Shown here piece by piece: positions 1 to 10,949 of a stretch of DNA of 64,000 nt; the first letter of the stretch is position 1, and each line of letters starts with the position of its first letter. The DNA comes from Caenorhabditis remanei (Eukaryota > Nematoda > Chromadorea > Rhabditida > Rhabditidae). Under the pieces are notes generated by a model. The model did not search any database, was not told the origin of the DNA, and worked only from the letters and a program-made list of their open reading frames with translations. Both the position numbers and the translations under genes were made by a program. Location of the stretch: NCBI RefSeq assembly GCF_010183535.1, contig NC_071329.1:14384001-14448000 (forward strand). Direction: 5' to 3'.

Positions 1-838
1 GTATTACAAGCTAACTCAAAAAATGCTGCGATTCCAAACGGAACAGACCGTGGAATACATTGCAGATGACTTATCACTGGATCCAGAGCATCCGTTATTC
101 GAGACAAATGCGTTCTACACAAAATCTCAAAATGTTTTATGTAAGTGGAAAACCTGGTCTTTTTTCTCAAGACAATCACAATCTGAAATTTGAAATTCCA
201 GCCATTATGGTATCAATTATTGATGATCCTCTGTTTGACGATTCCTTTCCAAAATACGCAAAAATAGTTTCAACCGGGTCGATTATTGCTCAGGAAATTG
301 GTCATAACGTTGAGTACAGTATCCAGAATCCAGAAGATTTAGTAGAATATCAGAAGAGAGGGAAGTGTCTGGTAGATCAATACAGTCAGTATGATGATCC
401 GGATTCAGGGAAAAATGTGAGTTCTGTCTGTCTCTGTCTCTGTTATTCCGAATTTACTCATTTTCAGCCGAACGCCGGTCTGGCTATGAGTCAACTGATC
501 ATTGATGATTTTGGAGCAGATGCCACATGGCAAACTTTCAAAAATCTTGATATTTCCGAGGAAGCAATCATTCCGGGATTCAAAGAAGATGATGTGGATA
601 AGCTATTCTTCCATATATATGCATTGGTGAGTCAGCACATTCAGAAACTTTCAGAAATCTGAAATCTGAATTCCAGAACTTTTGCTCTCCACAAAACTTT
701 GATCCAGACTCCAAAACCACTCCAACCAATAGCTTCCGTGTGAACGGAGTGTTCTCCAACATGCCATCTTTCGCTAAAACTTTCGAATGTCCCGTTGGAT
801 CACCGATGAATCCGAAGACGAGATGTGAACTATTCTAA
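1..838 (+). CDS. Neprilysin-like M13 peptidase homolog N1, 3' part, catalytically degenerate
   Basis: This is the 3' end of an M13 (neprilysin) family gene that runs off the left edge. Exons are 1-140, 202-416, 468-626 and 677-838, and all junctions keep frame with GT..AG introns. The NAFY substrate-binding motif and the C-terminal FRVNG and GSPMNP motifs identify the family. The zinc motif HExxH reads QEIGH, so the first histidine is lost. The ExxxD motif reads QLIID, so the third zinc ligand (Glu) is lost. The histidine six residues before the FRVNG arginine is Thr. About 17 residues present after the zinc motif in the paralogs are missing. The frame stays open to the TAA, so this is probably a pseudo-protease rather than a decayed gene. 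Family assignment is firm; loss of activity is inferred from family knowledge. Confidence 0.85.
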
Positions 839-919
839 AAGAATCTCTATAATTTAAAAATGTACAAATTGATTGAAATTGAAGCAACATTTATTTAAAT
901 GAAATGAAAAAATAGAAAA

Positions 920-1660
920 TCAATCAGTCTTGGTATGATAGACTCCAGTAGATTTCAAGGCCAACTTCCAGTCAGTTGGGCTCCAGGCGTTCTGAAAATT
1001 AAATTTTCTTTTCTTTTCTTGTTTCGTTTTTTTCCCAAAAAAACTTACTTTCAACATGACGGCGTCATAATACAGTCCCACGGTGTTCCCTTCTCTGGGC
1101 AGTATTTTCTCAACATATCCATCAATCCGATATCTTGACAAATACCACGCCTCTTTCGACACCAAGGTATGGTTACTGAACTCATCGAATAATGCGTTCA
1201 CTTCAGCCTTGTCGTTTGCTGAAGACACACAGTTTTAGTTGGGGAAATAGGCAAAATTTATTTTCCGCGCGAAACCGGAAGTCTAGTGAAGCGCGTTTGC
1301 ACACCACTTGGTAGGTTGCCAATTCTCAACCAAATCGCGTGCTTGTAACGTGGACCAACAATAGGGGGTTAAATTTTATGAATTTCGCGCTAATTTTACG
1401 ATAATTTTTTAAAGCGCAGATGCCTCACTTTCTATGATTCTGTGACTAGGGAACTCGAACTTACGATTAATGAAGAAATAGTATTGCTTCATCCCCTCTC
1501 TATCGCCTGACTGCAACATGTACGTGAACCAATCCATTTGAAATTTCAACCACTCGCGAGCATCTTTCATCGATTGGTTGCGAGCCGGTTGAGCCGAGGT
1601 AGGTTGAGACGAGATGGTGGAGAAGAGGAAAATGAAAAGAAGAGGAAAAAGAAGGCGCAT
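920..1660 (-). CDS. Small secreted protein, paralog 1
   Basis: A three-exon gene (1660-1465, 1218-1049, 991-920) encoding 145 residues. The N-terminus MRLLFPLLFIFLFSTISS is a clear signal peptide ending near residue 23, so the product is probably secreted. The mature part is rich in Trp, Tyr and Phe and contains WLKFQMDWFTYML followed by alternating strand-like segments. Its size and layout resemble nematode NTF2-like secreted proteins, but I cannot confirm that. It has the same intron positions and the same last-exon start (NAxSPTxW) as the gene at 2233-2757, so the two are tandem duplicates. The start was chosen because it directly precedes the signal peptide. Confidence 0.75.
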
Positions 1661-1766
1661 TTTGAGAGAATGGTGGTGGGAGAGCGGAGTTTTAAAGCGA
1701 GAGAATATGCAAATTGAATCATTTTTTACGATGTGAAAGGGGGGGGACGAGGTGGGGAACGCGCTG

Positions 1767-1889
1767 ACGTGGAGGTATCTGACAGAGGATTACGGTAGTG
1801 CTGGCTTACGTGGAGGTATCTGACAGAGGATTACGGTAGTGCTGGCTTACGTGGAGGTATCTGACAGCGGATTACGGTTGGGCTCGCTA
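1767..1889. repeat. 41-bp tandem repeat, three copies
   Basis: Three head-to-tail copies of a 41-bp unit beginning ACGTGGAGGTATCTGACAG. The first two are identical and the third differs at several bases. They lie between the two small secreted-protein genes. The rest of 1661-2232 shows no coding signal. Confidence 0.9.
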
Positions 1890-2232
1890 ACGCGGAGTTT
1901 TGAAAATTTAGAAGATTCTTGATGTCTTTAACTTTTTAAAACCAGCACGATTAAGGAAAATGTGGTTAGCGAAGAAGAAAGGAGCCCAAGGCTGGAAGCG
2001 TCGAGGAGAACGGATGCCTAAAAAGGTTACTGTAGGACTGCAAATTGACATGACTCATGCTCTGTTTTGTGATTCCTTAGCTATTCGTTCAGACATTTCA
2101 GCGATGCCCCTGCTACGGTAGGACTCAAATTTTCAGATACAGATCAAGAAACATAACTCTGTTTTATTTGTGTAGCCCAACTAGTTTTTGCATGAAAATT
2201 CCACTTCATTGATCATAAAACAATCAGATTTA

Positions 2233-2757
2233 TCAATGAGCCACCTCGCCGATGCTGATGATGATCCATCCGGTTGGGCTAGCGGCATTCTGTAAAAAGA
2301 TCAAGACTGCGAATCAAAGTGTGTCAAAACTCACATGCTCAATGACAACGCGATACTGTTGCTCGTTATCAGAGAATCCGATTTTACTCAAAAGTTGATA
2401 ATATCCATAGATTCTGGTGTTGCTCGGGTAATATCCGGCTTTGACGATTTTGAAGCGGTAGTCTTTGAAGCGTTCCATTTCGGTTTGGAGCTCAGCTGTA
2501 TCGTTTGCTGTAAGGTAAAACCTGCATTCACTAAATTCTTTATATTTAAACCTACCATCTTTCAACTTGAACAACCTGACAAACAGTGCCTTGTTTCCGC
2601 TTTTGATGGCTCCTTCGAAGGCGTGGAGATGGTTGGAGAGAACGGTTCTGGCCCATTCGGATCGTTGGTGTCGACGGTGATGGTTGCAACCGCTGAGACG
2701 GGGGCGGCAGAGTACGGTAGTACAGAAAAGGAGAAGGAGGAAAATCGGGAGGCGCAT
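2233..2757 (-). CDS. Small secreted protein, paralog 2
   Basis: A three-exon gene (2757-2556, 2507-2335, 2289-2233) encoding 143 residues. MRLPIFLLLLFCTTVLC is a signal peptide with a likely cleavage near residue 17, followed by a His/Arg-rich stretch. The second exon begins with ANDTAEL, matching PNDKAEV of the neighbour, and the last exon begins NAASPTGW, matching NAWSPTDW. Both introns sit at identical places. An upstream in-frame ATG at 2817 exists but would bury the signal peptide, so 2757 is preferred. The function is unknown; an NTF2-like fold is possible. Confidence 0.72.
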
Positions 2758-3427
2758 TCTGAGAAGAATGGTGGGAATGTATTGGGGGAGAGAGGGTTTT
2801 ATAGAGGAGGAGAGCACATCGAATTATTCATAGTTTTATGGATTCTGAGAAAAAGTAAGGGGTGGTTTTTGGTGTTTGATTTTGTGGCTGGAAGTTTAGA
2901 TAGGCTCCTCCCACTTTTGCAATCTTGCCGCATCCTTCATTTTTTGAGCTCAAAGAAGCAATTCCGTAATCAAGAAGACCAAGAAGAACCAAGAAGACCA
3001 CCTGAAAGAATCTATCAGGATATTTGTGCTCCTTTTTTCGTTAAATTTTTACGAATTTCAGATTTTAAGTAAAAGATTCGAATTCAGGGCGTCGAGAGCT
3101 TTCAGAAAAATATAATCATGCCTAGGTTCCAAATACATTGGATCTCACCACGAAAGCTACAGTAACCCAGGAATGGATTACTGTAATTTTCGTGGTGGGT
3201 TCTTTTCTGAACCGTGGCAGTTGTAAAGTAACAGAAATAAATGAAACTTCAATATTTTCACGTGAACAAATGTGTCTAGATTATTATCAAAACTATTTTC
3301 AAAATGGTTAATTTGTAAATTTTCAAAAAGTTGATTCGACTGATTATTGAAAAAGGTAGAGTTCTATTCACATTTTTACACAAAATTTATGAAAACCTTT
3401 CAGAAAAGTCAGAATAAAAGTTCAAAC
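2758..3427. other. Intergenic region with a remnant of an inverted-repeat element
   Basis: No gene is supported here; a long plus-strand frame at 2335-3072 is a shadow of the minus-strand gene. At about 3095-3215 there is an end segment containing TATAATCATGCCTAGGTT and the box TTTTCGTGGTGGG. Both are shared with the inverted-repeat element at 6899-7031, so this is probably a partial copy. The last part (to 3427) should hold the promoter of the next gene; a TTTCAG acceptor at about 3397-3402 precedes its ATG. Confidence 0.5.
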
Positions 3428-6400
3428 ATGATCGTTCGGAAAGAAATCATATTCGTCGTTGTCGTCACCGCACTTCTTGTCGCCGTTCTCCTTGGAACTG
3501 CCATTTTCGAATTGATGCGTGAACCGATGGCTGTTCATGTCAGAGCACCAGAAGCTCTAGTGGCTCCTCCATCGACAAAATCATTAGTTGTGGCTCCATC
3601 CACAAAATCGCCGGTAGATAAGGAAAAATTGGAGAACACTAGTACGAAAAAAATGGCGCGAACCGTTCCAACCAAAGCACCAGCGGTTACCAAAGCCCCA
3701 AGAACTGCTTGTGAAACTCCACAGTGTATGCTTCTAGCTCATCAGCTGGTCAGTTTCTGTCTGTCCATCTAGATGTCCGGATGTCTCTTTCAGCACAATT
3801 GGCGAGATCCCACTGTAGATCCATGCAACGATTTCTATCAATACGCATGTGGTCGATATCTCGAGCATAGTGACAGTACGGGAGGTCGGAACAGAGAGAA
3901 AGAAGACATTATAGTCAATTTGCTGGAATCTTTTTTGAAATATGACAAATCTGCAGGTTCCAAATCTGAAAATGCAATGCGACATGTCTACAAGAAGTGT
4001 CAGGATTTTTCAGATGTGAGTTTTGAGTTTTTCTTTGGTCTAGGGTTTAGGGAAAACCTGTTACGTGTTTCAGAACTTCAAGAAGAGGATAAAAATAAAC
4101 TTTAAAGAAATGTATCAAGATATTTTGAAAATTGGAACCTGGCCAATTATGGAAACGAACTGGGATGAATCAAATTTTGATTTGAATAGTGAGGAATACT
4201 GGAGTACTGTAACCTTATCGAAATTTTTAGATCGAATGACACAAATGGCTAAACTTCACTTCTCAGAATTCGTTTTCTTTACAATAGGGTCAGCCACCAA
4301 CAAAACTATTGAAATAGGATATTCCCAATCTAAAATGTTCGAGAGAGATAACTTATCAGGGATACGGTATTTTATCAAAGAAATCTGTAAAGTCAACCAT
4401 GTTTCGTGTGATGGAAAGCAACTTAAGAAAGATCAAAAAGATGTGGAGAAGCTGGTGGGAAAACTTATAAATGTGAGAGTGAACTCATTTGAGTTATCCC
4501 ATATCTTAAACTTTTTCAGGTTCCACAACTCAAAAATCCAAAATATGTGCCTTTCGAAACAGTGAAAACCAAACTGAAATTTTTCGATATCGAAAAAATA
4601 GTCGACCCCTTGATGGCACCTGAAAGCTACAAAAGTATGAAGAATCACTTTGTGACTCAAGAGAATACGATCACTCTCGAAGAGGTAATCCCCTAAGATA
4701 TCGGAAAATTTATATCAGTATTTTACAACTGCGCTCCACTGAAATATCTTTTTCTCTGAGTCTCTCTCGGTTTCGCACACAATTTTCTTCGGCTTCGATA
4801 GGTTGTAAGAAGCGTGCCGTGCAAATAGATTCTAATTCAGGTGGAGAAAATTATCCAGCAAACACCGAAAAGAACACTAGCCAATGTGTTAATCTTCAAA
4901 TACATTGAAAAGTATGCTAATTACATAGAAGAAGACAAAAAATATGCGAAAAGTATGGATTGTGTTGAGCATGTGAATGAACTTTTCCCTCGAGCTTCTA
5001 TGCTTTTATATGTCCGAAAGTATTACGAAAAGAAGAATCGAGATGCTGTAACTGATATGGTGAATCCAACGAGAGAAACATATATTCAAATGTTCAATGA
5101 ATCCAAATTGATATCCCAAAAAACTAAGGAAAGGGCAATTTTGAAACTTCAAAAACTGAGAGTGAATCTTGGGTATCCGGACGAATTCAATAATCAGAAG
5201 AATTTTGAGAAAAACTTTGAAAGTGTAGGTGTAGACATGTATCAAAAGATACCAGGATCAGTTTTCAGCTCAATTTCGAGGATACAGACTCATACTACTC
5301 CTCTATCAAAAAGATCATGAAGTACCAATCAGAATTGTTTGTTAAATATCTCGTCGGAGACTATCCAATCCGTCCTCATTTGAAGCTGAACATGGTGAAT
5401 GCTCAATACTCTTTAAATGAGAACCTTCTGTGTAAGATCAATGGATTACTGTATTACTGTATACAATCAACTCTTCAGGGATGTTTGTTGGCTACCTGGA
5501 AGAGCCGAAATTCCATTGGAGTTATCCAACATATGCCAAGTTTGCCGGTGTTGGAAGGATAATGGGGCATGAAATGGGCCATGGCTTTGATATAAGGGGG
5601 ATCGAGCGTGATGAGATTGGACATCTCAACGCTATTTTCGATAAAGAAGATGCGAAAAATTATAAGAATCGAGCAAAGTGTTTAGAGAAGCAATATGATA
5701 ATTATGATGATCCGGACTACGGGAGAAATGTAGGTTTACTGAGTGTCCAGATGCCCAATAATTCATATAATTTGCAGTTAAAAGGAAACATGGTGATCAA
5801 GGAGATTATGGCAGACCGCCTCGGACAGGAGGTTGCCTACCGAACTTATCATAAAGTGATGAGTCAAAACGAGCAATATATCATCGGGTCACAAAACAAA
5901 ACTTCTGATCAAATGTTTTTCAATCTGATTGCATTGGTAGGTGTCTCACTAAGGAAGGCTCTCAAGTGACCGCGGAGTTAGAAGACGTGACCTATATCAT
6001 TGGAAAGATGAGAAAACGCTGATTCCAAATATGTATTCAGTTTTTGCCCTCGAGGCCCGGTATTCGAGAAAAATGAGGTCAAAGTTTAGACCGCTGACAA
6101 GTCATTACCTTCACCTAGTTTAAACTTTGACCTCGTTTTTCTCGAATACCATCTCTCGAGGGCAAAAACTGAATGTATATTTGGAATCAGCGTTTTCTCA
6201 GCTTTCCAATTATATAGGTCACGTCCTATAACTCCACGGTCACTTGAGAGTCTTCCCTAGTCAATCGTTGAAACTTCTCAATTGTATAATTGTAGGATTA
6301 CTGTCGCGGACGCTCGACTCGACCACTCGAACGGATTCTGCAACAATCCCACCCTATGGCTAATTTTCGAGTGAATGGGAACTTTCAGAATTTGAAATAT

Positions 6401-6469
6401 TTTGCCGACGCCTATAATTGCCCAGTTGGTTCTCCAATGAACCCGAAGAAAAAGTGTGATTTGTTCTGA
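3428..6469 (+). CDS. Neprilysin-like M13 zinc metallopeptidase N2
   Basis: A type II membrane zinc endopeptidase expected to cleave small extracellular peptides. Nine exons (3428-3748, 3794-4015, 4074-4472, 4520-4684, 4841-5224, 5269-5431, 5479-5729, 5778-5936, 6296-6469) join in frame to 745 residues, the usual M13 length. Residues about 6-29 are a Val/Leu-rich membrane helix, followed by a Ser/Thr/Pro/Lys stalk. Next comes the CETPxC motif that opens the ectodomain in all paralogs, then DPCNDFYQYACG. NAQY, HEMGH, EIMAD, the SHPMANFR histidine/arginine pair and GSPMNPKKKC are all present, so catalysis looks possible. The ATG at 3428 is chosen because a TTTCAG acceptor lies 24 bases upstream; an in-frame ATG at 3347 would precede that acceptor. 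The last intron carries a transposon. Confidence 0.88.
5949..6260. mobile_element. Inverted-repeat MITE with a 3-bp TCA target duplication
   Basis: A 312-bp fold-back element with ends CTAAGGAAGG and CTTCCCTAG, flanked by TCA on both sides. The arms are near-complete inverted copies and contain TTTTTGCCCTCGAGG. It lies inside the last intron of N2. It belongs to the family also seen at 14166, 31966, 33274 and 43354. A 3-bp target duplication with short conserved ends suggests a PIF/Harbinger-type non-autonomous element. Confidence 0.85.
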
Positions 6470-6542
6470 TAGGGAATTTCGAATAAATTCTTTATTGAGT
6501 TATTGAGATTGACTGTTGAGTAATGATCATCAAGATTCAGAA

Positions 6543-7721
6543 TCATTTATCGGAAGTGGAGATAGGGAGCTTTTGGAAGCAGTCGACGAACTCCGATAGT
6601 TCGCTCTTATCCGAGATTTCTGCCTCATCCGAAGTTTGAGTTGCCACCGTAGCTGAAGTCATCCGATCCTTCTCCTTCTTCACCATCATCACCTTGGTGA
6701 ACTTTTCGACGATGATCAAGATTTGGCACAGTTTCTGGAAAAATTAAGATTGATATTTGTGATATTTCAGACTAGAAATTGGAAAATTACATACAAAAAC
6801 CTTTTTTCTTAAATTTGTGCTGAAATCGAGTTATAACTTTTTCTAGTCGCCTCCAAACTCATTGAAACAACCTTTTTCAGATTCAGCGTGTCGAGACGCT
6901 TCAGAAAAGTATAATTATGTCATGGTTTGCTCAATTCAGTTCTCCATGTGCTTTTAAACCGGGTTACTGTAGTTTTCGTGGTGGGACCCAACTTGAAGCA
7001 AACCTAGGCATGATTATACTTTTTTGAAAGATCTTGACTAGCTGACTATGAAAATCTTAAAATCTCAAGAATCGATTGTAAAATCGCCAAGTTTCAGCAA
7101 CATCGAAATTTTGAGATTTTCGAAAATCAAAATTTTTTATTTTCCATCCATTTACCCCGATTTTCAACTCAAATTAAAGCTAACATTCTGATCTACTTAG
7201 AAAAATCACTCACCATATTTCCGTATTCTCGATCTCTCATAATCTTCGAGTGGATATCTCTCAGTCCATAAGGTCCAGAAAAAGCCTCAAAGGACACTTC
7301 CATAGTTGCTTTCAAAAAACGCTCAATCATCTCCTGAGTCAGAATTGTGTTCTCTGATTCAGAAGGTGTAACAAATCCAGCAAGATACCAGACACGGATA
7401 GCGAATGACCAGAGATAGTTTGGATGGCGATACGGGTTTGAGAAACAGGCGAAGTCATCATTTTCTTCAACGTCAACTGATTCCATGAGACATTTTTGAA
7501 GGGCGTTGAGGTTGATGGAGAGCTGGAAATGAAAAACTTGTATAACTCGCAGAAAGGATATTTTCAAAATTACCTTCTCAGCTTCTTCCGTGATTGACTT
7601 CAGTTTTAGAAGTAGATTGACTGGACTTTTTCTCTGAAAACACAGAGTTTAAGGAACTGAAAAACAGATTGACACTTACGACTTGAATCACTTTTTTGTC
7701 TGCATTCCCGCTGGTAGACAT
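6543..7721 (-). CDS. Protein of unknown function, 200 residues
   Basis: Four exons (7721-7680, 7633-7574, 7522-7214, 6734-6543) join exactly in frame to 200 residues ending in TGA. There is no signal peptide or membrane helix. The second exon is a basic helical segment (KSPVNLLLKLKSITEEAEK), the third is compact and aromatic with a WSFAIRVWYLAGF core, and the last is helical then rich in Ser, Thr, Asp and Glu. It is probably a nuclear or cytosolic protein; I do not recognise the family. Its third intron (6735-7213) hosts an inverted-repeat element. The clean splice phases support a real gene. Confidence 0.72.
6899..7031. mobile_element. Short inverted-repeat MITE
   Basis: Terminal inverted repeats of about 34 bp, with AGTATAATTATG on the left matched by CATGATTATACT on the right, enclose about 60 bp containing GTTTTCGTGGTGGGACC. 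It sits in an intron of the 200-residue gene. A related partial copy lies near 3095-3215. Confidence 0.65.
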
Positions 7722-8187
7722 CTTGGCACCAAGTATTCCAAAAACTTGAGAATAAGTAATCCTGTGAAAACGGGCTCCTTTAAAAGAAGACAATGAAATC
7801 TATGTAGGACTCAAGCTCCGCCCACTCTTAGGCCATATTGAGGAATCGCTACATACGTTTTTATGCAGCTGTTCAATGTACCATGCGCCTCCTCTCTTTG
7901 GTGCGAAGTGGCAGCTGAACAGCAGGTGGTGTCTATCTGTTGCGCAAAGATATGTAGAAAAAGTTCGCTTTTTTGGGGTAGAGAAACTATTGGCGGAGGG
8001 CCGGGTACGTAGGTGATGTACATTGGTAAAATTATGTTCGTTCCGAAAATAAAAATAAAAATCACTTTATCAATTTGAAAATTGGAATTACAAAAAAATG
8101 TATCAATATGATACAAGAAGAGGTATGTATAAAAACAACATTTCAAACAAATTATTTAATTAGTCAAATTAATTATTATCATCTTCC
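7722..8187. other. Intergenic region, nothing recognised
   Basis: No exon-like frame with splice sites was found. A GC-richer patch at 7810-8020 contains two copies of CAGCTG-centred sequence and could be a degenerate repeat. Confidence 0.4.
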
Positions 8188-8597
8188 TCATCCCCCAACT
8201 CCGTCCGGCACATAATCAGCTCCAAACCTCTGCACTCCTTCAACCACCAGCCTGAAGTTCTCCAAACGTGGCATGTCCCCAGCGATGGTCTCCAACTCAT
8301 CGTGGATTGCTTGGAGATCGATGATCAACTGTTCCAGTTCGGTCGGTGGGCGATTCTGACGGAATGGAGGGAGTGGCCTAAACTCATCGTCATCGTCCGA
8401 ATAATAATCTGAGTCATCGCTTCCTCCTTCTCTATCTTCCATCCGTTCCCGTTCAAGTATTTCCTATAAAAATGATGGCATCCAAAAAATAAAAAATAAA
8501 ACAGAAACCATACTCCTATTCTCTCGAGATGTTCCTGAACAACTCTATTAAACATTGGCAAGAATTCATGGATGAGCCAGTTGACGTTTTGGTTCAT
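8188..8597 (-). CDS. Small acidic protein of unknown function, 119 residues
   Basis: Two exons (8597-8514 and 8463-8188) join in frame to 119 residues. The first exon is amphipathic helix (NWLIHEFLPMFNRVVQEHL). It is followed by a run of Asp/Ser/Glu (SDDSDYYSDDDDEF), a Pro-rich linker, then a coiled-coil-like helix (ELEQLIIDLQAIHDELETI). No signal peptide or membrane segment is present. A TTACAG site eight bases before the ATG is a good trans-splice acceptor and supports this start. A decayed copy of the exon 1/exon 2 region lies at 23128-23300. Confidence 0.68.
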
Positions 8598-9000
8598 TTG
8601 GAAAACTGTAATCGAAAGCTGAGGTTCAGAAGAAAAATGGAAATTGATGAAACAGAAAACCCAAGCCATTAATCGTTAGAAAGCTCCCCTGCCACCACAA
8701 GAGAAAAGATATGAACCGCGAAAAAATAGGGTAAAAGGGAAAACGCTGGTTAAAAAACCATATCAGGTGATACCAACTGAAAATGAAGGTCACTCGTCTC
8801 TTATCAGAAGACTCGTTCGATCGGAGGAATGAAAGAAGATAGCCATGGAACAAAAAACGACTAGCCCGGCGCCATATTGATTCAACGCGTGGTCAAAGAG
8901 TGTGTGGTGGGTTGCAGTCTTTTTCGAGAGGCCCACATTCCCACCAATATATGTAGTTTTATCTATCACAAGAACAAATAAAACAAGAAAAAACTAAAAT
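8598..9000. other. Intergenic region, nothing recognised
   Basis: Low-complexity AT-rich sequence between two minus-strand genes. It probably includes the promoter of the 119-residue gene. No repeat or coding signal is clear. Confidence 0.4.
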
Positions 9001-9301
9001 TTATTTGTTATTTTTTCCAGCAGCCCATTCCTTTATAGCTGCATCGACTTTTGAAACAATTCTGACAATTTCTACAGTCTCCTGGTGGAGCTCACGGATT
9101 TGAGTGTGAATACGTCCGAGTGCCTCGGCTTGTCTCTCCAATGAACGCTGATGAGCACAGTCAGAGCCTTCTCGGAGGAGGCGGAGCTTCTGAAAATGAC
9201 AAAGACTACATTTGAAAATGAATGAGCTATGAAATTACCTCTCGAATAACAGCATGTCGATGACCAACATCTTTAGAGCCATCTCCTTTTTGGGAGCCCA
9301 T
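9001..9301 (-). CDS. Small helical protein of unknown function, 83 residues
   Basis: Two exons (9301-9239 and 9189-9001) join in frame to 83 residues. The N-terminus is Gly/Lys/Asp-rich (MGSQKGDGSKDVGH). The rest is predicted by eye to be one long amphipathic helix or coiled coil (SLERQAEALGRIHTQIREL and onward), ending AAGKNNK. There is no secretion signal. It may act with the helical 119-residue neighbour, but only proximity suggests this. The upstream 300 bp and part of exon 1 recur as a ghost copy at 19480-19735. Confidence 0.65.
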
Positions 9302-10949
9302 GGCACCGAAGCAAGTGTTACTGATAAGAGTGATCAGAAACTGACCGGGGATGAGAATGTGAAAAGCCACATGTATGCATACATATTCATGAGGGTTATT
9401 AACAAAAGGATAGTGCATTTGAGTATATGTGGTATCAAAATAAAGGGAAAAAAGAACCCAGATTCGGTTTGAATCTCTTAATTGGGACAGTATTCCTGAT
9501 TTTTGAGCTGTGTGTTCTTTTGATTTCATGAAGAAAGAGTTTTCATAATTGAGGTAGATTTGGAAGAAGTGAAAGAAAGGAAAATAAAGCAGATTTCAAA
9601 GAAGTGAAAGAAGGGAAAAGAAAGTAAGAACTGCATTATAATGGCATCTGTAATAGAACGGCACCTGTATTATAACGGCATCCCGGCATCCCTACATGCT
9701 CAACATTCGCGAGTAGGGTTTTCTCGGGTACTTTTCATCATTCTGATTAGAACCCGCGTGATTCGTAGAATTTACATTAGTAAACATCCTTCCAAGAAAA
9801 GCTTTTTTAGAAAAGACTCAAAAATTCCAAATTTTTCTTGTTGGGGGAAGTTGTAAAAGCAAAATATAGGCCCGGCTCGCCCAAAAAGCTCGGATTGGCG
9901 ACAAAACTCAAAAAGTTTTCGAGTTTTTTTTTTGCAAAAAAGTCGAATTTTCGGCTATGATCCGGACATCTGAAGAAATTGGTTCTCTTTTTGAAACCGG
10001 GAATTCCCGGGCTTCCCAAGCCTTACCGGCCCGGTCCTTGGTACGTGTGTTAAAAACCTATTTAGTTAGGCATTCAAGCCTGTATGTCAATATAAAAAGG
10101 ACTAATCTAAAAATTGAAAAATGAAAAACCCCATGTCTGGAATTTATGCGTTAAAAATACACATGAAAAAAACAAAAAGACTGCGAAAACCAGGGAATGT
10201 GTCAAATCTAAAAACCATTCGTGGTTTTATGTAAAGAAATAGTTTCGAACAGGTACCCCAAATGAACGGGAAACACATTACTCGCCCGCGAAGGAGTCCA
10301 CAAAAACAATTAATAGTTTTTCAGAAATGTTATATCAAACTGTATGACGTGGATTTTTTGTTGTATAATTCAGCAAACTCCGCTAAGAACAGTTCTGATT
10401 AGAAAACGGACCATTCTCGGATAAATGTGATTGGATCGCGATTAAACAGAGCGGAAAACTTAAAAATTTAATGTTTTGACTCTGCAAAATTTTGATGGAA
10501 AGTAATCCGATTTCTAAAAAACTGAGAACTCTGGAATGTATCGGAATGTAAATTTTACACGTTATTCCAGGTATACTTCTGGTCTTCTTGCACCTCACCA
10601 GAAACAAATAAGGAGTTCCGGCATCATCTTAATGAATGATGATCAGATGGACGAATTTTTTGATGCCGCCGCTCTTTTTTGTAGACGTTGTTTTTCTGAA
10701 AGAAGAATTTTCCCATGAGTTGAAACTAAAATACCGTAATATCTCATAAGTTTTGACTAGTAAAACTTAAAAATTAATTACCATAACGAAAAAGAAGCGG
10801 CATAAACCATCGGCGCGGATTCATGGATGATGACTATATCAACGCTTTTATGACGAATCGGTTAGTTAATTTTTTTTTGGATTTCCCAAACATTTCAAGT
10901 CTCAAGTTTCTAACTGTTTTCTTCGTTTATTAACTTTGCGTGATTACAG
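9302..10949. other. 1.65-kb intergenic region with repeat fragments
   Basis: The first 300 bases match 19520-19735 (a duplicated upstream region). At 9635-9690 there are two imperfect copies of a TATAA(T/C)GGCATC-type unit. At about 9865-10040 a GC-rich patch with GGCCCGG/CCGGCCCGG ends looks like an interspersed repeat. Short open stretches at 10630 and 10823 begin with ATG and Asp-rich codons, but neither splices in frame into the next gene. Confidence 0.45.

Noticed and set aside
2335..3072. A 245-codon plus-strand open frame
   Set aside because: It lies opposite the minus-strand secreted-protein gene, which has a signal peptide, splice sites and a paralog; the plus frame has none of these.
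10823..10861. A possible first exon of TM-A (MDDDYINAFMTNR followed by GTTAGT)
   Set aside because: Splicing it to the acceptor at 10949 puts the next exon in a frame that ends at 11131 and not in the membrane-protein frame.
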